Below, piece after piece: positions 24,083-35,766 of a stretch of 64,000 nt of DNA. The notes beneath the pieces were generated by a model. That model had not been told where the DNA came from, made no database searches, and saw only the letters and a list, made by a program, of their open reading frames with translations. The stretch comes from Uranotaenia lowii. Lineage: Eukaryota; Arthropoda; Insecta; Diptera; Culicidae. The stretch lies in assembly GCF_029784155.1 (NCBI RefSeq), contig NC_073692.1:365347160-365411159 (forward strand), written 5' to 3'. Position 1 is the stretch's first letter; every line of letters begins with the position of its first letter. Position numbers and translations under genes: made by a program.

Positions 24083-24665
24083 TGTTGCTTGACGCCATCA
24101 TTAATTCAAGATGGCGGCTTCCGCTTTTATTTTCAAAGCTGTAAATTACTGAAAATATCGTGAAACCTTCACAATATGGATATTAGGTGAAAGTAATAAA
24201 CGAGTTGAAGTCAAATTTCGTTGCCCGTCGCCATCTTAAATCCAAGATGGCGGCTACCACTCAACTTGAAAATACTGTAAATGACTGAAAATCGCATAAA
24301 CCTATATTATAGGGGTATAAGTTGAAAGAAATCAACCGGTAGAAGTTGAATTTCGCTATCTGACGCCATCTTGAAATCCAAGATAACGGCTTCCGCTAAA
24401 CTTTAAAATGTAGTTAATGACTTAAAATGACATGAAACCCAGGTGGTAGTGGGTGGAAGGGCTTAACGAGTAGAAGTCGAATATTGCTATCTTACGCCAT
24501 CTTGAAATCCAAGATGGCAGCTTTCTATAAACTTTAAAAATGCTTTAAATCATTGAAAATTGCATGAAACCTCCAAAATATGGGTGTTTGTCAATTGGGA
24601 TAATTTATAAAAAGTTTATTTTTGCATTCTGACGCTATCTTGAAATCCAGGATGGTGGCTTAAGC
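24083..24665 (+). repeat. Five ~135-bp tandem units with GCCATCTTG..CAAGATGGC dyads (left arm)
   Basis: The best units read GACGCCATCTTGAAATCCAA followed by GATGGCGGCTTCC. The core AAGATGGCGGC is a close match to the YY1/Pleiohomeotic site (GCCAT core). Between dyads, TGAAAATCGC.TGAAACC and GTGAAAGGG..AACGAGTAGAAGT recur. Units have diverged in one or two dyad bases each. Confidence 0.8.
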
Positions 24666-25184
24666 TGAACTTAAAAATACTGTAAATGAATGAAAATAGC
24701 ATGAAACTCCCAAATATATTGTATTGGGTGCTAAGGCTAAATGATAGAAGTCAAATATCTCTTTTCGCGTTTCTCTGAAAATCTGTAAGTGACTGAAAAT
24801 CCCACAAAAACCGCCACAATACAGACTCCATTCGTTTTTGGCAACATTCGATTTTGGAAACATCGAATTTGGCACATGTGCCTAAATCAGACGGTTAACA
24901 GAAACAACATAGCCTTATAGTTTTCGCTAGAATAAGGCCAATACAATTTAAACATAACAGCATGATAAGAATAATAGAATTACATAAATGGCTAAAAAAA
25001 AAAACAATAACTATAAACAAAACAAGAAAAGTGCTAAATGCATTAGAAACATAATGAAAATAATAAAAGTGATTTAAAATGATCTAAATTGTCTTAAAAT
25101 AGTAGTTTTAATGTAGTATTACGTGAAAAAAAGTTGTGTTCAAGCGATTTTCATTGATTAACAGTATTTTAAATTCAGTGGAAG

Positions 25185-25510
25185 CTGCCATCTTGGATTT
25201 CAAGATGGCGTCAGAAAGAAAAAAAAATCGACTTCTAGTTTAGCCCTTTCACCCAATACCCGTATAGTGGTGGTTTAATGCGACTTTTTGTCAGCATTAA
25301 GCATTAAAAGTTGAGCGGATGCCGCCATCTTGGATTTCAAGATGGCGTTTGATTGCGAAATTCAACTTCTACTCGTTCAGCCCTTTCACCCGATACCCAT
25401 TTTGTTGGAGTTTCATGCGATTTCAAGTCATTTACACCATTTTAAAGTTCAGCGGAAGCCGCCATCTTGGATTTCAAGATGGCGTCAGACAACGAAATTT
25501 GACTTCAACT
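25185..25510 (-). repeat. Three ~135-bp tandem units with the same dyads (right arm)
   Basis: GCCGCCATCTTGGATTTCAA followed by GATGGCGTC occurs near 25189, 25322 and 25459, in the opposite orientation to the left arm. The dyads here are closer to perfect than in the left arm. The intervening text (CGACTTCTAGTTTAGCCCTT) is the complement of the left-arm spacer. Confidence 0.8.
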
Positions 25511-26433
25511 CATGATTTATTCCACGGGTCTTTCAAAACCAATCCCTTTTCATTCAAAAAGTCTGTCCTCATTTACTGTACTAATGATAAACAACTCAGA
25601 AATGAGGAACTCAACCTTAGCGTGTAATTGGTTGGCTCGCGAGAGAAACGTCAAATCGTAGCTTTTTTTGGGGTCATCATTAAACCATAATAAAACTATG
25701 AATTGACTCACGCCATGTTGGTTGCAAAATCGACGGGCACAAAATGACGCCATGTTGATGGATTCACAATGCAAGCATTGGAAAATATTTTTTCAGGCCT
25801 TTTTCCATCAATTCCATCATGATTGACCATCAGATTTGACGAGGCGCATTTAATTTAAGATACTATTTCATTTACATTTTACCTAAAATCTTGACTGGCA
25901 GTTGAAAAGACGCTCAATATATGGTTAAAACATTGTTTTTTTTTAACTATAAATTTTACCAGATCATATCTGAATAATGTAATTATCATTCATCAACCAT
26001 TATGGTTGCTGGAAAAAATTAAAAAAAAAACTCCGAGAACTGATAGAACCGAAAAAACAAAAATTTCTAACATGTTTTATAATAGCTTTTTAAAAGCTTT
26101 GGTGACCAACATTGATGACCAACAATGATACGTCTTGATGACGTTTCTAGAGTAGGGCCAAATAGCCTGATTTTGGCTTTATTAGAGTCCAGGTGATGTT
26201 ATAGAATGCGCTTTAGCTTTTTATGGAGATTAATGCGATAGTCCAAACGATATTTTGCTGACCATAATAAAGCTAAAATTGTTACTTGGGGTATTTTAAA
26301 AAGCGAATTTTTCCATTAGTTGTGCAATTACAAATGATTTTTGCCAAAGTATGGTTAGTTAACAAAAATGAATTGAACATGGTACTAAACATTTGATGAT
26401 CCAGTTGTCATATTTCGTAGAATCAATGTTTCA

Positions 26434-26681
26434 TTTCTGACCACCCTTACGGTATGGTGCGTAGTGTTTACTAGTTGTGGCGTTCTTCCCCACAGTATGA
26501 TTTCTAGTTGTTTAAATTTTTTACAAAAATATCATGAAATCGACTTACTTACTTACTTAATGTAAGTTAGTCGATTTCATGATATTTTTGTAAAAAAAAA
26601 AAAATAGGTAGAAATAATACTGTGGGGAAAAACGCCTAAACTAGTAAACACAACGCACCATACCGTAAGGATGGTCAGGAA
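26434..26681. repeat. Near-perfect hairpin, arms ~118 bp
   Basis: The left arm begins TCTGACCACCCTTACGGTAT and the right arm ends with its complement (ATACCGTAAGGATGGTCAGG). The tip is a short TTAC repeat (about 26544-26560). Part of the arm (ATTTTTTACAAAAATATCA) recurs once more, in direct orientation, at 26698-26717. No TIR/TSD pair outside it is clear; it may be a foldback MITE or a replication palindrome. Confidence 0.85.
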
Positions 26682-26739
26682 TTTGTTGAAATGTTTGAAT
26701 TTTTTACAAAAATATCAAGAAATCGAGATTTTATATAAT

Positions 26740-27462
26740 TTTTTTTTAAAGTAAGACGTAAATCAGCTCCCTGAATCGTCGTAAACGTTCAATTTGAATC
26801 CTTAATTTTGATTGATAGCCTTTAAAATAGCGTTAATGCCTAACTGGTGCGTTCTGTAAAGTTTTCCCCTACCGAAAATGTTAGACAAAATACTGAATGA
26901 CTCTCGATATTTGAATTTCATAAAAATAATGATTTTCAAACTTAAGGAAAAAGTTATTTTTTTCTGAATTTTGTTGGCGTTCTCCTTGTCACAAACATTA
27001 ACCAACTTTGATGTTATTAACTTGCTAATCAAAACAAATATTCAGTCAGTTTGGTGAAAAATTTGTTCCAAAATAGCAAACAAATTTATATTTCATGAAG
27101 AAAATAAAGACCTAATTAACAATAAATAAATGGTTTGACATCCCATCACAGTGATTCAGAAATTAAATTAAACGGGAAACAATTATAAGCGTCTTCTTTA
27201 ACGCATCTGATGCCTGGGACAAACCTTTACAGCAGCCAAAAACGAGCATTTTGACTGGAAAAACTTTAAGGTGGTAGATATAATTTCAGAAAACGAATAT
27301 TATTTCTAAAATGTGATAAGAAAGGGACTTACATTATTGTACAATAATGTAGAACATGATAATTCAGATAAATGTGACGACAGAACTAAACAGTTTGATG
27401 ACAACTTGTTTTCATGAAGTTAGTTACTACGGCACTTATTTTTTGGCTTTTTAAAACGATAT
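26740..27462. other. AT-rich non-coding segment
   Basis: No gene or repeat family is recognised here. Confidence 0.35.
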
Positions 27463-27545
27463 GCGCCGCAGCCCGTGGCATATAGGAAAAACTTCAAATT
27501 TTCTAAGCCAACGGTCATGAGATCGAATCTCGGTCACGGTTTACA
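27463..27545 (+). mobile_element. tRNA-derived SINE, family S2, head copy 1
   Basis: Box A TGGCATATAGGA (27476-27487) and box B AGATCGAATCT (27520-27530) are 32 bases apart in a 75-80-base tRNA-like unit that begins GCCGCAGCCCGTGGC. The SINE body of copy 2 is not present after it. The 27550-27690 interval that separates the two heads contains repeated TTTCTGTGA words. Confidence 0.65.
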
Positions 27546-27689
27546 CAGCACACTTTCTGTGGGATAGGACACAGGTTGCCAAAAAAAAAATCTGGGTTTT
27601 TGCGAATAAAATTTCTGACTTTCTGTGATTTTACCCAAAAATTCTGTGATGGTTTTCTGTGACGGAAATAGCATAAATTTCTATAAAAG

Positions 27690-27935
27690 CCGCCGCCCGT
27701 GGCGTAGAGGATAGCCTTCAAGTCTTCTAAGCCAGGGGGTATGAGATCGAATCCCGGTCTCGGCATACATAGTACACTTCCGATGAGTTGGAGGTTTTAG
27801 CATTTGTAAGATGCTAGCCATCATATCCTCGAAAGATGTACGCTTAGAGTTAAGAAAAAAGGAATCTCTTCGAGGTAACATCATGTTTCATTGAGATCAT
27901 GTATGTGTTTGTGTTCGTTTTTTGTGTTCGTTAAA
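27690..27935 (+). mobile_element. tRNA-derived SINE, family S2, head plus body
   Basis: GCCGCCGCCCGTGGCGTAG starts a tRNA-like unit with box A TGGCGTAGAGGA (27700-27711) and box B AGATCGAATCC (27744-27754). The body contains TCCTCGAAAGATGTACGCTT and CATGTTTCATTGAGATCATG, repeated in the tail-only copy at 28449-28575. The unit is not a cellular tRNA: it lacks a matching acceptor stem, and sequence continues past the T arm into the SINE body. Pol III transcription from the internal boxes is the expected mode. Confidence 0.75.
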
Positions 27936-28448
27936 AAAAAAACTTTACCAATATTGTCATGTTTTACAAAAACAAAGTTAAAAATCTAAAATTTATGATG
28001 TCATAAAAATTAAAGTTTTAGAAATACCAACAAAACTTGAAATTCTGTGAATTCTGTGAATATTTCCAAAACTCTGTAACAGATAACACACGTACAAGCT
28101 AGCCCACGAAACTTGTGTAAGATTTCCAACGATCGTTTTGAACATTTTTTTGTTTTTTGGCTGGGCCACCAGATGTCTCTAAACACACCAGAGAGAACTG
28201 TCAAAACCAAACTGAGAAAAAAAAAATAAAATTGTGGTCAGTTTTGAACAGGTCTTATGAACTGTTTGGCATGTTTCAAGAAAATTGCTGTTAAAGTTTC
28301 GTAGCGTTTTCGTATAGTCTTAAAAGTTAATCACTATTTCATTCAAGCTAGAAGTGCTAAATTTTGCACAATGGGATGCAAAAGCGATTCTTGAAAGTAA
28401 CCCGCATTGAGACGTCTAGCTCTGATTGGCAAGACTGGTCCTCAAGAA

Positions 28449-28575
28449 TGTTCATAATTGACTGGATTTAGCCAGTTCGTCTTCGAAAGATGTACGTTTA
28501 GAATTAAGTAAAAGGAAACACCATGTTTTATTGAGATACTGTATGTGTTTGTGTGCGTTTAAAAAAAACATACTT
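28449..28575 (+). mobile_element. tRNA-derived SINE, family S2, tail-only copy
   Basis: CTTCGAAAGATGTACGTTTA, CACCATGTTTTATTGAGATA and TGTATGTGTTTGTGTGCG align with 27828-27925. The tRNA-like head is missing, as expected for a 5'-truncated SINE. Confidence 0.65.
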
Positions 28576-31128
28576 CTTTTAGCTTTATCAACGTGTGCTG
28601 GGCTGAAGAACTTTAAAGAATTTTTCTCTGCCAATGATGGAATTAAAACAAAAATAACTTGAGCTTCTTATCTTTAGATAAAAATATCGAAGCAATGCAG
28701 TTCAATGGATAGAAATCCCACCTAGCAACAAATTGTTACATTAATATGTGGTGCTTTTTTGTTTATTTTTCAAATTTATAATAAACCAAATCATTTATGA
28801 AAACTTCGTATGAGAGTCGGCATTCGATTTTTTTTAATTAAATTTTTCTATTCTTCCAATAAAAACGCCATTTGAAAGGTATGATGCGATTAAGTTGCTC
28901 ATTAAAGAGTAATGTGCCAACTAAATAATTTCTAATTTTTTCTGAGAAGGGAAGCAAAACCAGCGTGTTGGCGATGATTTGTGGTGTAACAACCTGCTAA
29001 ACGTTTCCCTTGTGGGAGCATTTCTACCCTTCGTACGTATAATCTTCAATTTTGTCTAGAGACAATCGCAAGAATGGGGGGATGATAGAATTGAGCCACG
29101 GTTTAATACTTGGAACAAAAATGAGCAAGCATCGCCTAGGTTAATGTCAAATTTTAAATCAGAATCTGAGTCGTCTCTGGGCGAGCGTTTTCAGATTTTT
29201 CCTGGCCTTCCAGCTGATGTTAAACTGCACCAAAGGGATGATAAAACGACAAAATGCACATTGATTGGTACCTTCTCCTACCGGTTAAAAAAAGCATACT
29301 GGTGTCTGAATTCATTCCCCCCTACCAAAGGGAACTTTTAAAATCTTTTGCAATTTCCTAGACAGCATTAAGGAGCTATGGAGAATGATTCTTCGGGGAT
29401 GAATTTCGGTTGATGTAGGAGGTTATAAAGCAGGAGGTGTCATTCCTACCTCAGGTATTGTAGTGTTATATTCGATTAAATTTTGAAATGACATTTTAAA
29501 TTGAAATTTTTGGATGTTTTGAGAAATCTTACGGAAAAAAAATTTCAAATAAAGAAAAATTCAAAAAATCAAGGATGTCAATCTCAGTCGTTCGAAATTT
29601 AAAACTTATGGCAGTCCGAAATCTGTCATCTCTCCCGAAGCTCGTTCTCACTCAGTTGATTTTACGACCTAGTCAGAAAAACGTGTGACCCAAAATTGAT
29701 GAGATGATCTCATCTTTTGTCCAAACTTGGGTGTTAAAGATAGATTGGGAACTCTAGAAGTGGCGAAAAAGGGCATCCCAAAAAAAAATGTGAACTATCA
29801 TTCTGTGTTTCGGCTGCTCAGTCCTGAGCCATCGAATCATCCCCCCTTACCGACATCAAATCCATCTGATGCGACTTTCTCCAAGCAGGGCACGGGAAAA
29901 TTTCTGCTGATCATCTTCTACAATCGGTTGAAGTTGAAGTCGAACTGGGGCAATGTGGAGCAGCAAGATGTTTTATCCCCCCCGCCCTACACTTGAAACG
30001 ACCAACAAACCAATCTTGAAACCATCGGAAATCTGATCCCCAGTGCTATGTTTTGATTGAATTAGTCATTGGATAGCAGCTTTATAACCTTTGGCGTTTT
30101 TTTTTTTCGTTTCTATCATTTCTCTGAGTTCTAGCTTGAAAAAATTTCATATTTTTAGATGAGAAATGAGTGAAAGGAATATCAATTTCATAGGATGAAA
30201 GCAAAGCTTTTGTTCGTTTGGATAATATTGATGTTGAATATAGCCTGTTAGAAATATTTTTGATAATATTATGAAGAGTCTTAAGACCTTTAAATATTTT
30301 CAATCATTTTTTCAATTTCAAATCCTTGAATTTAAAAAACAAACAAATGTCAGGAAACTTCCGGCAGACATCCAAACTTCAACTATATGGAATCCAGACC
30401 CTATATTGTACGACACAGTTGTCGACATAATAAATGTCACCGGTATTCTTCCAGGCTCAGCGGTGCATTTCGGAAAGTAACTTCTGTCATAACTCTTGTG
30501 CCAAGTCTCTTTTCCGTTTATTTTATTTTGTTCATTTTTTTTTTGCAGAATTGCTGCGGTTCGATTTGCCCTTCTTACGGTGCAAGAAAAGACTTCTTCT
30601 TCGAGGAAAAGAGTTCAAACTCTCAGCTGGAGCTGGAGCACTTTTTGCCTTTGGAGAACGTTCATACACATATTTTGTATTGTTATATTTGTTGTTGTCA
30701 CACTCGTCGTCCATTGCTTGTTGATATTTTTTTTTCTCTCGTTTCTTTCATGACTGTCGGGTTTTCACATACTTGGGAAGATAAAATATTTGCAAACAAC
30801 AATCGCGAGTTTCAATAAAACAGCAGGGAACGCAGTGAGGAGAATATCGGAAACGTGGGCAAATACACGTTTGCGAAATGGAGAAACATATTAGCGAGCG
30901 CGTTTTGTTGACTGCAGTGCCATTCTGCCGAAGAGGAAAAAAATATATCTGTAAACATAAATAATTTCTGTTTCAAGTATTGCTCCGTTCCCAGTAAAAA
31001 GAACAGAAAGTGAGCTAACAAACAAACAAACAAACAGGCAAACATGCTCCAAAAAGATTTGTTTGAGATTTTTCCTTCATTCCTCAAAGTTTCTTATTTT
31101 AGTCAATTTTGGTTTCATTTTTTGGAAA
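28576..31128. other. Low-copy, GC-richer non-coding region
   Basis: This region lacks the dispersed repeats seen elsewhere. Short overlapping frames on both strands (30387-30818 plus, 30532-30714 minus) show no domain. One segment, 30351-30477, has a CAG before it, an open frame and AAAGTAACT after it, which could mimic an exon, but support is too weak to call. A (CAAA)n tract lies at about 31014-31035, just before the second satellite. Confidence 0.4.
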
Positions 31129-34100
31129 ATTTTGTCATTTTTGTCATTTTTGTCATTTTTGTCATTTTTGTAATTTTTGTCATTTTTGTCATTTTTGTCA
31201 TTTTTGTCATTTTTGTCATTTTTGTCATTTTTGTCATTTTTGTCATTTTTGTCATTTTTGTCATTTTTGTTATTTTTGTCATTTTTGTCATTTTTGTCAT
31301 TTTTGTCATTTTTGTCATTTTTGTCATTTTTGTCATTTTTGTCATTTTTGTCATTTTTGTCATTTTTGTCATTTTTGTCATTTTTGTCATTTTTGTCATT
31401 TTTGTCATTTTTGTCATTTTTGTCATTTTTGTCATTTTTGTCATTTTTGTCATTTTTGTCATTTTTGTCATTTTTGTCATTTTTGTCATTTTTGTCATTT
31501 TTGTCATTTTTGTCATTTTTGTCATTTTTGTCATTTTTGTCATTTTTGTCATTTTTGTCATTTTTGTCATTTTTGTCATTTTTGTCATTTTTGTCATTTT
31601 TGTCATTTTTGTCATTTTTGTCATTTTTGTCATTTTTGTCATTTTTGTCATTTTTGTCATTTTTGTCATTTTTGTCATTTTTGTCATTTTTGTCATTTTT
31701 GTCATTTTTGTCATTTTTGTCATTTTTGTCATTTTTGTCATTTTTGTCATTTTTGTCATTTTTGTCATTTTTGTCATTTTTGTCATTTTTGTCATTTTTG
31801 TCATTTTTGTCATTTTTGTCATTTTTGTCATTTTTGTCATTTTTGTCATTTTTGTCATTTTTGTCATTTTTGTCATTTTTGTCATTTTTGTCATTTTTGT
31901 CATTTTTGTCATTTTTGTCATTTTTGTCATTTTTGTCATTTTTGTCATTTTTGTCATTTTTGTCATTTTTGTCATTTTTGTCATTTTTGTCATTTTTGTC
32001 ATTTTTGTCATTTTTGTCATTTTTGTCATTTTTGTCATTTTTGTCATTTTTGTCATTTTTGTCATTTTTGTCATTTTTGTCATTTTTGTCATTTTTGTCA
32101 TTTTTGTCATTTTTGTCATTTTTGTCATTTTTGTCATTTTTGTCATTTTTGTCATTTTTGTCATTTTTGTCATTTTTGTCATTTTTGTCATTTTTGTCAT
32201 TTTTGTCATTTTTGTCATTTTTGTCATTTTTGTCATTTTTGTCATTTTTGTCATTTTTGTCATTTTTGTCATTTTTGTCATTTTTGTCATTTTTGTCATT
32301 TTTGTCATTTTTGTCATTTTTGTCATTTTTGTCATTTTTGTCATTTTTGTCATTTTTGTCATTTTTGTCATTTTTGTCATTTTTGTCATTTTTGTCATTT
32401 TTGTCATTTTTGTCATTTTTGTCATTTTTGTCATTTTTGTCATTTTTGTCATTTTTGTCATTTTTGTCATTTTTGTCATTTTTGTCATTTTTGTCATTTT
32501 TGTCATTTTTGTCATTTTTGTCATTTTTGTCATTTTTGTCATTTTTGTCATTTTTGTCATTTTTGTCATTTTTGTCATTTTTGTCATTTTTGTCATTTTT
32601 GTCATTTTTGTCATTTTTGTCATTTTTGTCATTTTTGTCATTTTTGTCATTTTTGTCATTTTTGTCATTTTTGTCATTTTTGTCATTTTTGTCATTTTTG
32701 TCATTTTTGTCATTTTTGTCATTTTTGTCATTTTTGTCATTTTTGTCATTTTTGTCATTTTTGTCATTTTTGTCATTTTTGTCATTTTTGTCATTTTTGT
32801 CATTTTTGTCATTTTTGTCATTTTTGTCATTTTTGTCATTTTTGTCATTTTTGTCATTTTTGTCATTTTTGTCATTTTTGTCATTTTTGTCATTTTTGTC
32901 ATTTTTGTCATTTTTGTCATTTTTGTCATTTTTGTCATTTTTGTCATTTTTGTCATTTTTGTCATTTTTGTCATTTTTGTCATTTTTGTCATTTTTGTCA
33001 TTTTTGTCATTTTTGTCATTTTTGTCATTTTTGTCATTTTTGTCATTTTTGTCATTTTTGTCATTTTTGTCATTTTTGTCATTTTTGTCATTTTTGTCAT
33101 TTTTGTCATTTTTGTCATTTTTGTCATTTTTGTCACTTTTGTCATTTTTGTCATTTTTGTCATTTTTGTCATTTTTGTCATTTTTGTCATTTTTGTCATT
33201 TTTGTCATTTTTGTCATTTTTGTCATTTTTGTCATTTTTGTCATTTTTGTCATTTTTGTCATTTTTGTCATTTTTGTCATTTTTGTCATTTTTGTCATTT
33301 TTGTCATTTTTGTCATTTTTGTCATTTTTGTCATTTTTGTCATTTTTGTCATTTTTGTCATTTTTGTCATTTTTGTCATTTTTGTCATTTTTGTCATTTT
33401 TGTCATTTTTGTCATTTTTGTCATTTTTGTCATTTTTGTCATTTTTGTCATTTTTGTCATTTTTGTCATTTTTGTCATTTTTGTCATTTTTGTCATTTTT
33501 GTCATTTTTGTCATTTTTGTCATTTTTGTCATTTTTGTCATTTTTGTCATTTTTGTCATTTTTGTCATTTTTGTCATTTTTTGTCATTTTTGTCATTTTT
33601 GTCATTTTTGTCATTTTTGTCATTTTTGTCATTTTTGTCATTTTTGTCATTTTTGTCATTTTTGTCATTTTTGTCATTTTTGTCATTTTTGTCATTTTTG
33701 TCATTTTTGTCATTTTTGTCATTTTTGTCATTTTTGTCATTTTTGTCATTTTTGTCATTTTTGTCATTTTTGTCATTTTTGTCATTTTTGTCATTTTTGT
33801 CATTTTTGTCATTTTTGTCATTTTTGTCATTTTTGTCATTTTTGTCATTTTTGTCATTTTTGTCATTTTTGTCATTTTTGTCATTTTTGTCATTTTTGTC
33901 ATTTTTGTCATTTTTGTCATTTTTGTCATTTTTGTCATTTTTGTCATTTTTGTCATTTTTGTCATTTTTGTCATTTTTGTCATTTTTGTCATTTTTGTCA
34001 TTTTTGTCATTTTTGTCATTTTTGTCATTTTTGTCATTTTTGTCATTTTTGTCATTTTTGTCATTTTTGTCATTTTTGTCATTTTTGTCATTTTTGTCAT

Positions 34101-35766
34101 TTTTGTCATTTTTGTCATTTTTGTCATTTTTGTCATTTTTGTCATTTTTGTCATTTTTGTCATTTTTGTCATTTTTGTCATTTTTGTCATTTTTGTCATT
34201 TTTGTCATTTTTGTCATTTTTGTCATTTTTGTCATTTTTGTCATTTTTGTCATTTTTGTCATTTTTGTCATTTTTGTCATTTTTGTCATTTTTGTCATTT
34301 TTGTCATTTTTGTCATTTTTGTCATTTTTGTCATTTTTGTCATTTTTGTCATTTTTGTCATTTTTGTCATTTTTGTCATTTTTGTCATTTTTGTCATTTT
34401 TGTCATTTTTGTCATTTTTGTCATTTTTGTCATTTTTGTCATTTTTGTCATTTTTGTCATTTTTGTCATTTTTGTCATTTTTGTCATTTTTGTCATTTTT
34501 GTCATTTTTGTCATTTTTGTCATTTTTGTCATTTTTGTCATTTTTGTCATTTTTGTCATTTTTGTCATTTTTGTCATTTTTGTCATTTTTGTCATTTTTG
34601 TCATTTTTGTCATTTTTGTCATTTTTGTCATTTTTGTCATTTTTGTCATTTTTGTCATTTTTGTCATTTTTGTCATTTTTGTCATTTTTGTCATTTTTGT
34701 CATTTTTGTCATTTTTGTCATTTTTGTCATTTTTGTCATTTTTGTAATTTTTGTCATTTTTGTCATTTTTGTCATTTTTGTCATTTTTGTCATTTTTGTC
34801 ATTTTTGTCATTTTTGTCATTTTTGTCATTTTTGTCATTTTTGTCATTTTTGTCATTTTTGTCATTTTTGTCATTTTTGTCATTTTTGTCATTTTTGTCA
34901 TTTTTGTCATTTTTGTCATTTTTGTCATTTTTGTCATTTTTGTCATTTTTGTCATTTTTGTCATTTTTGTCATTTTTGTCATTTTTGTCATTTTTGTCAT
35001 TTTTGTCATTTTTGTCATTTTTGTCATTTTTGTCATTTTTGTCATTTTTGTCATTTTTGTCATTTTTGTCATTTTTGTCATTTTTGTCATTTTTGTCATT
35101 TTTGTCATTTTTGTCATTTTTGTCATTTTTGTCATTTTTGTCATTTTTGTCATTTTTGTCATTTTTGTCATTTTTGTCATTTTTGTCATTTTTGTCATTT
35201 TTGTCATTTTTGTCATTTTTGTCATTTTTGTCATTTTTGTCATTTTTGTCATTTTTGTCATTTTTGTCATTTTTGTCATTTTTGTCATTTTTGTCATTTT
35301 TGTCATTTTTGTCATTTTTGTCATTTTTGTCATTTTTGTCATTTTTGTCATTTTTGTCATTTTTGTCATTTTTGTCATTTTTGTCATTTTTGTCATTTTT
35401 GTCATTTTTGTCATTTTTGTCATTTTTGTCATTTTTGTCATTTTTGTCATTTTTGTCATTTTTGTCATTTTTGTCATTTTTGTCATTTTTGTCATTTTTG
35501 TCATTTTTGTCATTTTTGTCATTTTTGTCATTTTTGTCATTTTTGTCATTTTTGTCATTTTTGTCATTTTTGTCATTTTTGTCATTTTTGTCATTTTTGT
35601 CATTTTTGTCATTTTTGTCATTTTTGTCATTTTTGTCATTTTTGTCATTTTTGTCATTTTTGTCATTTTTGTCATTTTTGTCATTTTTGTCATTTTTGTC
35701 ATTTTTGTCATTTTTGTCATTTTTGTCATTTTTGTCATTTTTGTCATTTTTGTCATTTTCGTCATT
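31129..35766 (+). repeat. 9-bp satellite array, unit TTGTCATTT, about 515 copies
   Basis: About 4.6 kb of one 9-mer with very few changes inside: TAA for TCA near 31172 and 34746, a T for C near 31271, a C for T at 33136, and one extra T in the T-run at 33577-33582. The last units decay at 35760-35767 (TTTTCGTCATTCATG). All three plus-strand frames and two minus-strand frames are open over long distances (FVI, CHF, LSF; MTK, NDK tripeptides) because 9 is a multiple of 3 and most frames lack a stop in the unit. These are not genes. Confidence 0.98.

Larger units (their letters stand above)
23535..26295. mobile_element. Large TIR/foldback element with arrays of GCCATCTTG dyads
   Basis: The ends read CCAAGTAACA on the left (about 23537) and, on the minus strand, CCAAGTAACA at about 26286, each followed within about 40 bp by TTTATTATGG. 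The left arm has five ~135-bp units (near 24083, 24229, 24364, 24493, 24632) and the right arm three units in opposite orientation (near 25189, 25322, 25459). Each unit carries GCCATCTTG and CAAGATGGC as an inverted pair 4-5 bases apart. The arms flank an AT-rich centre (24900-25150). No transposase frame is present. A clear target duplication was not found, so the exact ends are tentative. Confidence 0.65.

Noticed and set aside
27690..27770. A functional tRNA gene with boxes A and B
   Set aside because: The acceptor ends do not pair and sequence continues into a SINE body that recurs at 28449.
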